Below are positions 1 to 8,003 of a stretch of DNA of 64,000 nucleotides, one piece after another. This stretch comes from Ochrobactrum quorumnocens (lineage in GTDB: Bacteria; Pseudomonadota; Alphaproteobacteria; Rhizobiales; Rhizobiaceae). The translations under genes were made by a program, and so were the position numbers. Numbering within the stretch: position 1 is the first letter of the stretch; every line of letters starts with the position of its first letter. The notes under the pieces are model-generated. The model saw only the letters and a program-made list of their open reading frames with translations, ran no database searches and was not told where the DNA came from. Location: contig NZ_CP022603.1 of the NCBI RefSeq assembly GCF_002278035.1, positions 1,555,501-1,619,500 on the forward strand. The letters are read 5' to 3'.

Positions 1-317
1 GCATCCTCCGGCGTTATGGGGCTCTTCTGTCGCGCGAACTCCGCCCTCTTGAACTCGACGGTGTTTTCAAACCGAAGATCAGCTTTTATCTGGCACCGGA
101 TGGAACCGTCTCTGATGTCGAGCTCGTTGAAAGTTCAGGCGACGATCTCGTCGATGCTGCAGCATTGAAAGTTCCGACCGCTGGTGCAGCCTTTCCGCCT
201 TTCACGCCAGATATGACAAGCGACAAGCCCAAGAAGCTCATTGCTCCTTTTGAAGTGCATCTGAGCAAGCCAGAACCCGAAGAGCATAAAGCCGGTGGTC
301 CAGCCAAACCGCAATAA
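1..317 (+). CDS. TonB C-terminal-domain protein, 3' fragment
   Basis: Only the last 104 codons are inside the window; the reading frame is open from base 3 to a TAA at 315-317, and the start lies to the left. The visible protein has the pattern of a TonB C-terminal domain: a short hydrophobic strand (KISFYLAPDGTVSDVELVES), then SSGDDLVDAAAL and a proline-rich FPPF segment, followed by a charged tail of about 30 residues. TonB C-terminal domains contact the TonB box of outer-membrane receptors or act in TolA-like periplasmic proteins. The N-terminal membrane anchor cannot be seen, so the family call rests on the C-terminus alone. The gene converges on the leftward glycan operon, leaving only three bases between stop codons. 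Confidence 0.7.
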   Translation, partial: ILRRYGALLSRELRPLELDGVFKPKISFYLAPDGTVSDVELVESSGDDLVDAAALKVPTAGAAFPPFTPDMTSDKPKKLIAPFEVHLSKPEPEEHKAGGPAKPQ

Positions 318-320
318 GCT

Positions 321-1502
321 TCAGGCTACCTTTAATTCTCCAATTGGCAGGCCGGTGTCGGTCATTTTGTTGTCGACACCGTTTTCATCGAGAAACTGCT
401 TCATTTCGGCATAGGTTTCAAACCAGGCGCGGTTATATTTGTCGAATAATGACTGGTCCCAATAGTCTTCCAAACGGAACTCTTTGTCACTGAAGACATC
501 ATAGCTCGGGATTTTGTAGGTTTCGGCAAACTCGGCAGTTCTGCTGTCATAAGTAAAATAGATTGATGGAATGCCGTTGGCGAGCGCCATCAGGTTGCCA
601 TGCAGGCGGTAGCCAAGGACTAGTTGCTGCTCACGCACGAGATTTTCGTAATCCGCCACGACATCCGAATAGAACATGCGATGGCGATAAAGGTTCTCTA
701 TCTCGTCATCGAAATACCAGTCAGCCGTCCAGCGATGTGCTTTGAGAGCTTCTATCGCTTCCTCTTTTTGTTCGGGCGTGCCGAACACCATCTTCTTTTC
801 TTCTATTTCACCCTGCGCCATCAATGTCACATCGAAACGTCCAGCCATTGTGCGGATAAGATCCCGATGGCGGGTCAGATATTGTTCAATGTCCTGCGCA
901 TAAGCTGGCGAAACTTCGCGGCGTACCGTAACGCCCACTTGTTTGACCTCTTCGAGCGGGGGCAGTTTGATGCGCAGATGCTGATTGTTGCGGCGAAACG
1001 CTGTCGGGCAGCCAATGATACGCACATTCTGAATGCCAATATCGTTGAGCACTTGCGCTGTATAAGCCCCGCGCACACCGACAGAAACAGTTGAATCGGC
1101 GATCATGCGCAACACGGCTTTCGTTTCTTCAGAAAGCTGGATTTCGCCTCTGATCGGAGCCTGCGCGCCAACGCCAAATGCAATAACCGGGAGTTTCAAC
1201 CGCTGGAGCACCGGGATCGTGTCGCGCCAGTTCATATCTTTATTGATGTAGTTAGAGCCGCGCAGGATCACATAATCATATTCTTCCCGCAGCTGATCGA
1301 TCTTTTCGGGTGAAAAATTGGTAATCGGCAGCTCGGACGCCTTCTCGTAATTCATGAGTTTCAGAGAAGATTCAAAAACGAATGCGTCGCCAATATTGTG
1401 ATAGTGGTTGATGCTGCCCTGCACGTCAGTATGACGATACCAGCGGACATTGTCGTGATCGTACACTTCTCCTGCCGGGATCATGACGAGGGCGCGTGCC
1501 AT
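321..1502 (-). CDS. Polysaccharide pyruvyl transferase family protein
   Basis: This 393-residue protein has the features of the polysaccharide pyruvyl transferase family (ExoV/CsaB type): an N-terminal NIGDAFVFESSL segment, a central VIAFGVGAQAP strand-turn, SVGVRGAYTAQVL followed by IIGCPTAF, and a late LVLGYRLHGNLMALANGIPS motif with the conserved RLHG. Such enzymes add pyruvate ketals from phosphoenolpyruvate to sugars of exopolysaccharides or cell-wall glycans. The ATG at 1502 is preceded by a good ribosome-binding site (GAAGGAATAGCCT). It is the last gene of the leftward operon, 42 bases after the GT4 gene. Two distant relatives lie at 21192 and 22497. The acceptor sugar cannot be inferred. 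Confidence 0.85.
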   Translation of the reverse strand: MARALVMIPAGEVYDHDNVRWYRHTDVQGSINHYHNIGDAFVFESSLKLMNYEKASELPITNFSPEKIDQLREEYDYVILRGSNYINKDMNWRDTIPVLQRLKLPVIAFGVGAQAPIRGEIQLSEETKAVLRMIADSTVSVGVRGAYTAQVLNDIGIQNVRIIGCPTAFRRNNQHLRIKLPPLEEVKQVGVTVRREVSPAYAQDIEQYLTRHRDLIRTMAGRFDVTLMAQGEIEEKKMVFGTPEQKEEAIEALKAHRWTADWYFDDEIENLYRHRMFYSDVVADYENLVREQQLVLGYRLHGNLMALANGIPSIYFTYDSRTAEFAETYKIPSYDVFSDKEFRLEDYWDQSLFDKYNRAWFETYAEMKQFLDENGVDNKMTDTGLPIGELKVA

Positions 1503-1544
1503 AGGCTATTCCTTCTTTTATAAACAGATGCAGGCGAGCCAGGC

Positions 1545-2867
1545 TCAGCTTGCCTGAGAAAGTGCGGGTTCTGTGACCGCTGGTTTCAATCTGCGAGATT
1601 TGGTCTCGCGCAATTGGTTGTAAAGATCGAGATGTGCGCTCGCACAGTCGATGTAGTGAACCGGTTTGCGGATGGATTGATGCAAGCGGTTCCAGATGTT
1701 CTGATCGCTCAGCACTTCTGTAAAGCGGTCGGCCAGATCTTCTGCGCTTCGAACACGAAAATGAAGACCATCTTCACCATCACGGATTTTTTCAGCCATG
1801 CCGCCAATGTTGGAACAGATGACCGGACGGCGATGGTGCAGGGCTTCCTGAATGACGATGGGGGAGTTTTCCCACCAGATCGAGGGCATGACTACCCAAT
1901 CTACCGACTGCATGAGACGTGGCATTTCCGCATTCTGATAAGCGCCATAAAAGCGAACCCGCGGACCTGCCTCCTCAATCAGCTTCTGCATGCGTTCCTG
2001 AAAGGCCGGCGGTTGCTTTTCGAGGTTGCCGCCAAAGATCATCAGGCGGGAGTCCTCGCCCCAGACCTGTTCGGGGACGCGCGACACCGCATCGATAAGC
2101 ACATCGATGCCCTTGAATGGATTGATCTGTCCGAAGAAGGCAAAGCGGCTGCGGCGTGGATCAGGTCCCGTCAGCTCGCGGGGCGGCGTTGTTTGTGTGA
2201 TCGCGATGCCATTTTCTATAACCGCCATCTTGTCGGGGTTGATCCCCCATTCGCGATAGCGATTTGCCAGAAACTCACTCGGCGACACAAAAGCATCAGC
2301 TAGCTCCAGCATGCCGCGTACAAAGCGTTCACGTTTCAGAAAACGGGCAGGCGGGATCTGAGGGAAACAAGCATGGCAATCAATTGGGGACGCCTCATTG
2401 CAGAGCTTTGACGTGCCAGCCTTCACCATCTGGCCATCATTGTTGCAGATGGAAAGGAACTCATGGAACGTCACCAGAATGATGCGATCCGGCAGCGCTT
2501 CGCGGATGGCATAAAGCGTTTCAAGGCCGAGACCAAGCACATGGTGAAAGTGAACGATATCGGGATCGAAATCGCGCACGAACCGCAAAAGATCGCGGCG
2601 GATTTCGTCGGTATTCTTGTTGGACAGATAAAAGTGATCATATTCGTCGGCATGAAACAGAATCTCGTCACTGGCGCGTCGCATGCTCATCAGCGCTGTG
2701 GTGCCGTGGCGGGGGATTGGGTGACTGGCGCGCGCCAGATAAACCGACTGCACGCCCGGTGTCGCATTCAATCCCTTGTGCAGATTGTAGGACGCGATTT
2801 CACCGCCGCCGAGCGAGATTGACGGATGTGCATGGGAAATGACGAGAACACGGAGTTTTTCGCTCAT
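1545..2867 (-). CDS. Glycosyltransferase family 4 (GT-B fold)
   Basis: The 440-residue protein has a GT-B layout. The N-terminal acceptor domain starts VLVISHAHPSISLGGGEIAS and contains DIVHFHHVLGLG and ILVTFHEF. The C-terminal donor domain has FFGQINPFKGIDVLI and the EX7E motif in WENSPIVIQEA, followed by RPVICSNIGGMAEKI. It probably transfers a sugar from a nucleotide donor to a lipid-linked or growing glycan at the cytoplasmic face. A cysteine-rich stretch (residues ~140-170, CNNDGQ, CNEASPIDCHACF) is shared with the GT4 at 5902-7161, and the two are clear paralogues. Its ATG overlaps the TGA of the preceding gene as ATGA, implying translational coupling. Donor and acceptor are unknown. 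Confidence 0.88.
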   Translation of the reverse strand: MSEKLRVLVISHAHPSISLGGGEIASYNLHKGLNATPGVQSVYLARASHPIPRHGTTALMSMRRASDEILFHADEYDHFYLSNKNTDEIRRDLLRFVRDFDPDIVHFHHVLGLGLETLYAIREALPDRIILVTFHEFLSICNNDGQMVKAGTSKLCNEASPIDCHACFPQIPPARFLKRERFVRGMLELADAFVSPSEFLANRYREWGINPDKMAVIENGIAITQTTPPRELTGPDPRRSRFAFFGQINPFKGIDVLIDAVSRVPEQVWGEDSRLMIFGGNLEKQPPAFQERMQKLIEEAGPRVRFYGAYQNAEMPRLMQSVDWVVMPSIWWENSPIVIQEALHHRRPVICSNIGGMAEKIRDGEDGLHFRVRSAEDLADRFTEVLSDQNIWNRLHQSIRKPVHYIDCASAHLDLYNQLRETKSRRLKPAVTEPALSQAS

Positions 2868-5110
2868 GCGGGTTCCTCCATCGCGACCTTGCGCTTGCCT
2901 GCGAGAATTGAAGACCAGCGAGCATCAAAAACCTGACGATCGATACGTTCTATAAGCGCGATGGTGGATGCTTTGTCCGTTACCGAAACATCATCCGCGC
3001 CGAGCATCTGTGCGGAAGGCAGCCAATAGGAACGCAGACCGGATTGCTTGAGCTTCAAGCCAAGGTCGAGACCCTTTTCATGGGTGCCGAGATAACCGCG
3101 GGTAAAACCACCAGCGGTGAATAAAGCTTCGCGGGGCATGATGCAGCATTCGAAGGTTGCTGTTGCCACCTCAGTCAATTGCATGCCCGATATGGCGTCA
3201 ATCGGGTAGCCGGCATACCGGCTGATGAGGGCGCGGTCTGACTGTGGCCCTGCCACCCATGTTCCCGCCCAGCGGATCGAGTCATCCTCATAGGCAAGCG
3301 TCGGAGAGAGGACACAATCCTTATGCGTCTCATAGGCACTGACCAATTTGTTGAGCCAGCCCGAACGGCGCGGCAACAAAGAACCAGCGAGAAAGATGAC
3401 CTGATCGGTGGAAACCGTTCGCGCGCCGACTTCAAGCGCATCATAAAGATCTTCTGATCCATTGGCCGAAACCAATCGGATGCGCAGTCGATAAAAATCG
3501 GCAAGCCGTCTGATCTGTACGCCGATACGGTCGATGATCTCGGTCGCAGCTGCAATTACAATCGGTGCGATCCGCGTTTCAGGGTCAAGTGCGAGCAGAG
3601 CAAGCAGCGGTTCGATTTCTTCGACGCGTTCGTCAATACCAATGATGATTGCTGGCCCGATCGCGTCCTCAAAGGGACCAAGATCAACCACGCCAAAGAC
3701 TTCCGGGGCAGGACGGTTGACGCCGCGCAACAATGGCACAAGCTGCTGATCGACGATGTGGCGCAACGCCCATGCATTCGGATCGGTGGCACGCAGTTGC
3801 CGGACGATGGCATCGCGCGACGTTACACGGGTTGGAGTCAGCGGAAAGAATGCGCGGCGTCCGTCGCTGATTGCCAGTTCAAGATAGAAGGGGGACGTGC
3901 TGTCGCCAGCAAGCTCTGGTGCAAAGGCCACAAAACCATGGGCATGGCGGTTTGGGTCAAGCCCAGCATTAAACGGCGGATGATTATCAAACTCGCGTGT
4001 CACATCGGAGCGGTCGATGCGCGTCCAAGTCGTGTCGATCTGGATGTCGCCGCGATGACGTCGAAGCCGCACGCTTTCAACGTGACTGTCGGGATCAAGC
4101 AGCCAGCCGGAAATCAGGATGCCACTTCCTTCAACCCGAAAGACATTGTCGATGCCCATGCGAACGGGAAACGGCAGGCCGGAGACGGTATCTGCACCAT
4201 CGAAACGATTGGCGGCAGAACGCAGGCGCAACAGAATGTCGGTGGAACTGCGCACGCGCGGCAGGATGGCTCTGATATGTGCCGGTGTTTCGCGCGAGCC
4301 GGAGAGAAGTCTGCGATCATAGACTTCGGTAAATCGCCAGCCGCGTCGACCGCGAAACAAAATACGCTCGATATCATTGGCTTCCACTGGCTCATTGGCG
4401 AGAAGAAGCCCGGCAAAGCCAGAGGCTTGTTCTTCAAGATCAGGGCGTGCAAAAACACTGATCGAGCATTCGGCGAGTGAGGAATTTTTACCGCTGATCA
4501 GAAGGCGTGTTACCGCAGGTGTCAAATCCTGCGCCCAACCCTGGACGAAAATATCGCCTTCGTCGCTTCCACCGATCAGTTCGATGCATCCGTCCGAGCG
4601 TGCACCCGCCTGCAGTAGAACGGTAATCGCGGACAATTTTTTTCGGCTGATAGGGCCGGAAATCAATCCCTCAACGAGTTCATCGATGACGCCTGAAAGG
4701 TTCTGCCCGGATAAATCTCCGATCATCGCCACGAAATCTGGAACAGATGCCGAGCGCGATGCAAAATTATAGCGCGCAACCTTTGCCCGATGCTGGAACA
4801 TGATGGTCTTGAGGATACCGCGACGCAACACATTCGTCGGCACAATTGCGACAAAGCCATGTGTTCCGGCGGGCGATGGCTCTTTTAACGGCCAGGTTAT
4901 GAGGCTCGTTTTCACGCTCATCGCCGGGTCGCCATTGAGAAATGCTGTAACCTGATCGGTGGTCGCACTTCCAATGCCGAGCACCAGGACCAGCGTGTCC
5001 TCAATCACGCACCCCACCACCATTTCGCCTTCCATCATCATGGGAGGGCGGTCGGCCGTGCGGCCATTTCTGGCAGCGGATTGTATGTTCGGCCTTTCAT
5101 CCTGTGTCAT
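2864..5110 (-). CDS. Degenerate GT2-like protein with GW-x-DP accessory domains
   Basis: I place the start at the ATG at 5110 (748 residues) because GAGGATTGTTGC precedes it; a start at 5161 would overlap the upstream gene by about 40 bases. The C-terminal third aligns by eye with the GT2 domain of the neighbour at 8000-10261: LAGSLLPRRSGWLNKLV matches LNSDVVPSEHGWLQQLI, and THEKGLDLGLKLKQSGL matches DYEDSDLCLKIRQLGF. The aspartates of the DxD-like site and the acidic pair of the second site are therefore missing. Upstream there are two GW-type segments (VQGWAQDLTP and ISGWLLDPDS) like those of its operon neighbours. It may be a non-catalytic partner or scaffold of the glycosyltransferases. 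Function is inferred only. Confidence 0.65.
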   Translation of the reverse strand: MTQDERPNIQSAARNGRTADRPPMMMEGEMVVGCVIEDTLVLVLGIGSATTDQVTAFLNGDPAMSVKTSLITWPLKEPSPAGTHGFVAIVPTNVLRRGILKTIMFQHRAKVARYNFASRSASVPDFVAMIGDLSGQNLSGVIDELVEGLISGPISRKKLSAITVLLQAGARSDGCIELIGGSDEGDIFVQGWAQDLTPAVTRLLISGKNSSLAECSISVFARPDLEEQASGFAGLLLANEPVEANDIERILFRGRRGWRFTEVYDRRLLSGSRETPAHIRAILPRVRSSTDILLRLRSAANRFDGADTVSGLPFPVRMGIDNVFRVEGSGILISGWLLDPDSHVESVRLRRHRGDIQIDTTWTRIDRSDVTREFDNHPPFNAGLDPNRHAHGFVAFAPELAGDSTSPFYLELAISDGRRAFFPLTPTRVTSRDAIVRQLRATDPNAWALRHIVDQQLVPLLRGVNRPAPEVFGVVDLGPFEDAIGPAIIIGIDERVEEIEPLLALLALDPETRIAPIVIAAATEIIDRIGVQIRRLADFYRLRIRLVSANGSEDLYDALEVGARTVSTDQVIFLAGSLLPRRSGWLNKLVSAYETHKDCVLSPTLAYEDDSIRWAGTWVAGPQSDRALISRYAGYPIDAISGMQLTEVATATFECCIMPREALFTAGGFTRGYLGTHEKGLDLGLKLKQSGLRSYWLPSAQMLGADDVSVTDKASTIALIERIDRQVFDARWSSILAGKRKVAMEEPA

Positions 5111-5120
5111 GCAACAATCC

Positions 5121-5891
5121 TCACGGCATGACTGCGAGTGTGAGGAGAGCGCCAGCGACAAAACCAGTTAAGACGGCCGCGAGCACGAAAAGAACTTTGA
5201 TGTCTCCGCTGCTTCTTTTACGCACGTCTTCCATACGCTGTTCAAGACCGGCAACGACACCATCCATGCGCATGATATGCACATCAAGCTCGGTCATGCG
5301 CTGGTGCAGATCGGTACGCAGGGTATCGACTGAACCGGCAATGTCGAGCAGGTCAGTGGGCGAAGTATTGCCGGTGCTGTCTATGGTGGGGGCTGTGCGT
5401 TGCAGCGAGCGCTGGTTCACTTGCAACTGGCGCTGGGCTGCCATCAGCATGTCGAGCTTGTCGAGAATGCGAGTCATTGGCGCTGCGATCAGCGCTTCTG
5501 CTGCCTGCTCATCGGGCTTTGGTACGCGCAGTTTCTGTTCTACGCCTGCTGCATTGGCAGCAATCACGACCAGTTCACCTGCACGGGCTGCTGCAAACTG
5601 AGGCAACATCACCTCAAATGCGTGCATTCCGTCGCCGATGCCATTGCGCTTCAGATCAGGCCTATCCTTGTCCGCAGGCGCTTCGGCAATTGGCTTGTCA
5701 TCAAGCAGAACCCGAATAATGAGCCGCTCGGTCGGGTAGGAAGGATCGAACGCCCAGCCGTAAAGGCGGCCTTCTTCGATGGCGTCAACGCGTCCTTTCA
5801 TGGCTTCGGTCCTTTGAGGTGTCGGCGAAGCACTCTGTGCTTCAGCCGGCTTTTGTGCCCCCTCGGATGGAATTTTGGTCGCGATGTTCAT
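5121..5891 (-). CDS. Tail-anchored protein with a GW-x-DP accessory domain
   Basis: This 256-residue protein is not a known enzyme. Residues ~30-120 form a soluble domain with the signature GRVDAIEEGRLYGWAFDP and RNGIGDGMHAFEV. The same kind of segment occurs in the 748-residue protein downstream and the GT2 upstream, and I recall similar segments attached to other alphaproteobacterial glycosyltransferases. Residues ~145-225 are helical and probably coiled-coil (MTRILDKLDMLMAAQRQLQV and the following heptad-like region). The C-terminus is one hydrophobic segment (VLFVLAAVLTGFVAGALLTL), suggesting a tail anchor with the bulk in the cytoplasm. GAGAGGTAGATC precedes the ATG. It may tether the glycosyltransferases to the inner membrane; this is inference from domain sharing. 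Confidence 0.6.
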   Translation of the reverse strand: MNIATKIPSEGAQKPAEAQSASPTPQRTEAMKGRVDAIEEGRLYGWAFDPSYPTERLIIRVLLDDKPIAEAPADKDRPDLKRNGIGDGMHAFEVMLPQFAAARAGELVVIAANAAGVEQKLRVPKPDEQAAEALIAAPMTRILDKLDMLMAAQRQLQVNQRSLQRTAPTIDSTGNTSPTDLLDIAGSVDTLRTDLHQRMTELDVHIMRMDGVVAGLEQRMEDVRKRSSGDIKVLFVLAAVLTGFVAGALLTLAVMP

Positions 5892-5901
5892 GATCTACCT
5901 C

Positions 5902-7161
5902 TCATGCTGCCTCGACACGAGCCGCCCGCAATGCCCCGATCATGTCGAGATAGCGGGTTGCGGTGGTGTCAATGGTGTCCGGGTGCCGCGCATTTTGGCC
6001 AAGCGATTGGCGCAGATCCGGGGTTTCCGCCATGCGTCGCATTGCTTGGGCAAGCGCCAGCGGATCATTGGGCGGGACTGTCAGACCATTGATGCCATCA
6101 GTGATCATCTCGGCCATTCCGCCAATATTGCTGCAAATGACAGGGCGGTTCTGTCCCTGTGCTTCCTGAATGACGAGCGGCGCATTCTCCCACCAGATCG
6201 AGGGCATGATTGCGCAATCGACAGACTGGATGAGTTGAGCGATGTCTTCGCGGCGATAAGCGCCACGACGCTGTACGACCGGCCATGTTTTCGCAAAAAG
6301 CTGGTCGATTTCGCTGACAAAGCTTTCGCTCTGGAAGGGTGCTGCTCCGTGAACACGCAGCTCGAAATCAAAGCCTTCGGAAATCAGTTGTTGAGCTGCC
6401 TCCAGCAGGACTGTTGTGCCCTTCCATGGATTGAGATTGCCGAAATAGCCGAAGGTTGGCTTTGTCCGTTCCTGCTGTCGAAATTCGACTGCTGGCCGTT
6501 GGGGCTGGCCATTGGGAATGACCTCAATGCGATCTTCTGCCAGACCCCATTCGACATAGCGCTGTTTGAGAAATTCACTTGGTGAGACGAAGGCATCGAC
6601 GGCGCTGAGCAGCGATTTGATGTGCCTTTCCCGCAATACGAACTTATCGAGCGCAATGTCTTTAAAACAGGCATGGCAACGGTCGGGGCTTGCACCATGG
6701 CACAGCTCTTTGCCGGTGGTGCGCACCATCAACCCATCATGGTGGCAGATGGGATAATAGTCATGCAAAGTCAGAACGATGCGGCAATCAGGCAGTGTGC
6801 GGCGCACGATATGCGGGAACTCCGCACCCAGCAGCAACAAATGATGCAGATGCACGACGTCCGGCCTGAAATCGCGCAGCAGTTCGACGATATCCGGCAC
6901 AATGCCGTAAAGATCGATCTGGCTCATGTAGAAGCGATCAAAGTGCCCCGACCACAGCAGAATTTCATCGCCGCCGTTGCCGATGCTCTGAAAGCTTGTG
7001 CCGGGACGTGCTTCACGATGCACCTTGTTGGTGGCACCCATAAACATCGCTTCGCATCCTGCACGCTGATAAGCGCGGAACAGGTCATGGGCGAAAATTT
7101 CCGTTCCGCCCGGATGAAGCGATGGATGATTGTGAGCTGCGATGAGAACGCGAGGAGCCAT
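5902..7161 (-). CDS. Glycosyltransferase family 4 (GT-B fold)
   Basis: A GT4 enzyme of 419 residues from the ATG at 7161, which shares one base with the TGA of the methyltransferase gene (TGATG), so I prefer it to a longer reading starting at 7227. It has VLIAAHNHPSLHPGGTEIFA at the N-terminus, DVVHLHHLLLLG, a cysteine cluster (CHHDG, CHGASPDRCHACF), FGYFGNLNPWKGT and the EX7E motif in WENAPLVIQEAQ. It is paralogous to the GT4 at 1545-2867, and both retain the HLHH/HFHH and WWEN motifs. The two probably add successive or alternative residues of one glycan. The gene lies 10 bases upstream of the tail-anchored accessory gene in the same operon. Confidence 0.87.
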   Translation of the reverse strand: MAPRVLIAAHNHPSLHPGGTEIFAHDLFRAYQRAGCEAMFMGATNKVHREARPGTSFQSIGNGGDEILLWSGHFDRFYMSQIDLYGIVPDIVELLRDFRPDVVHLHHLLLLGAEFPHIVRRTLPDCRIVLTLHDYYPICHHDGLMVRTTGKELCHGASPDRCHACFKDIALDKFVLRERHIKSLLSAVDAFVSPSEFLKQRYVEWGLAEDRIEVIPNGQPQRPAVEFRQQERTKPTFGYFGNLNPWKGTTVLLEAAQQLISEGFDFELRVHGAAPFQSESFVSEIDQLFAKTWPVVQRRGAYRREDIAQLIQSVDCAIMPSIWWENAPLVIQEAQGQNRPVICSNIGGMAEMITDGINGLTVPPNDPLALAQAMRRMAETPDLRQSLGQNARHPDTIDTTATRYLDMIGALRAARVEAA

Positions 7162-8003
7162 CAGGCGGCACCTCCGCGCGAAGCGATGAAAACATCCTGA
7201 TAATGATCGGCATCGATGCCACGCCAATGCCCGAAGGATTTCGTTTCAAGTTCCAGCTTGGCACCTGCAAGAGCGCGGTCGAGAAAGCCGTTCTCAAAAC
7301 CAACAGCTGCAAGAGGAGGAAGCTCTGGCACAAACCAGCATGGGCCCGCTCCATGACGTTCAAAGGCGAGGCGCTTGTCGCGTTTGCCGAAACGGTCGCG
7401 TGCGGCGATATCATCAACGATGAATGCGGTCATGAAGAGCTTGCCGCCCGGCGCAAGTACGCGTGATACCTGCTCGAGATAAGTCTTCACTTCATCAGAC
7501 GGCAGATGCGTGACCACAGACGTCATGATAACAAAGTCAAAGCTTCTGTCCGCAAACGGAAGTGTCAGGCTCAGACCGTTCACAGTGCCTTTCGGGTTGT
7601 AGAGGTCATGTGCGATATCGATATGACGGAACTCGAAGTTTGGGTAACGCGAAGTGATATTCTGACGGCACCAATTGACGCCGCCTGATACCGGATCGAT
7701 ACCGGCATAGCGCGCTTTCGCCATATCGAGATATTGCGTCAGTGGCACCGCCATGCGGCCAATGCCCGATCCAATATCAAGCACCCGTGCATTGGGCTTC
7801 AAGCCACCTTTGCGGATGAAATGGCCGAGAAACTCGGCGCCAACCGCACGATAATCTCCATCGCCAACAAAAACGCTGTTCGGGTCGGGCGAAGGCAGAA
7901 AACGGTTCTTCAAAACAGATTGCATCAGCCACTCAATCTGTTCTCCGGGTATTGCTGGTTTGGCTTCAGGTTCTGGCTGTTTCAGCATTACCACTTCGGT
8001 CAA
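7161..8003 (-). CDS. Class I SAM-dependent methyltransferase
   Basis: This 280-residue protein carries a Rossmann-type SAM-binding core: motif I is VLDIGSGIGRMAVPLTQYL, the acidic post-I residue is in YAGIDPVSGG, and the later strands are SFDFVIMTSVVTHLPSDEV and VLAPGGKLFMTAFIV. The start is a TTG at 8003, forming a TTGA overlap with the stop of the GT2 gene and preceded by AAGGAG six bases upstream; the in-frame ATG at 7988 is a weaker alternative. Methylation of a terminal sugar or of a glycan intermediate fits the operon context, since O-methylation often caps surface polysaccharides. A small-molecule substrate cannot be excluded. Confidence 0.82.
   Translation of the reverse strand: MTEVVMLKQPEPEAKPAIPGEQIEWLMQSVLKNRFLPSPDPNSVFVGDGDYRAVGAEFLGHFIRKGGLKPNARVLDIGSGIGRMAVPLTQYLDMAKARYAGIDPVSGGVNWCRQNITSRYPNFEFRHIDIAHDLYNPKGTVNGLSLTLPFADRSFDFVIMTSVVTHLPSDEVKTYLEQVSRVLAPGGKLFMTAFIVDDIAARDRFGKRDKRLAFERHGAGPCWFVPELPPLAAVGFENGFLDRALAGAKLELETKSFGHWRGIDADHYQDVFIASRGGAA

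Noticed and set aside
5104..5891. Long plus-strand frames opposite the accessory-protein gene, and similar antisense frames throughout
   Set aside because: They mirror well-supported genes with recognisable domains and show no domain, start signal or operon logic of their own.
5902..7227. Longer start for the second GT4 at 7227
   Set aside because: It would overlap the methyltransferase gene by 67 bases and adds residues unlike GT4 N-termini; the TGATG junction at 7161 is a typical coupled start.
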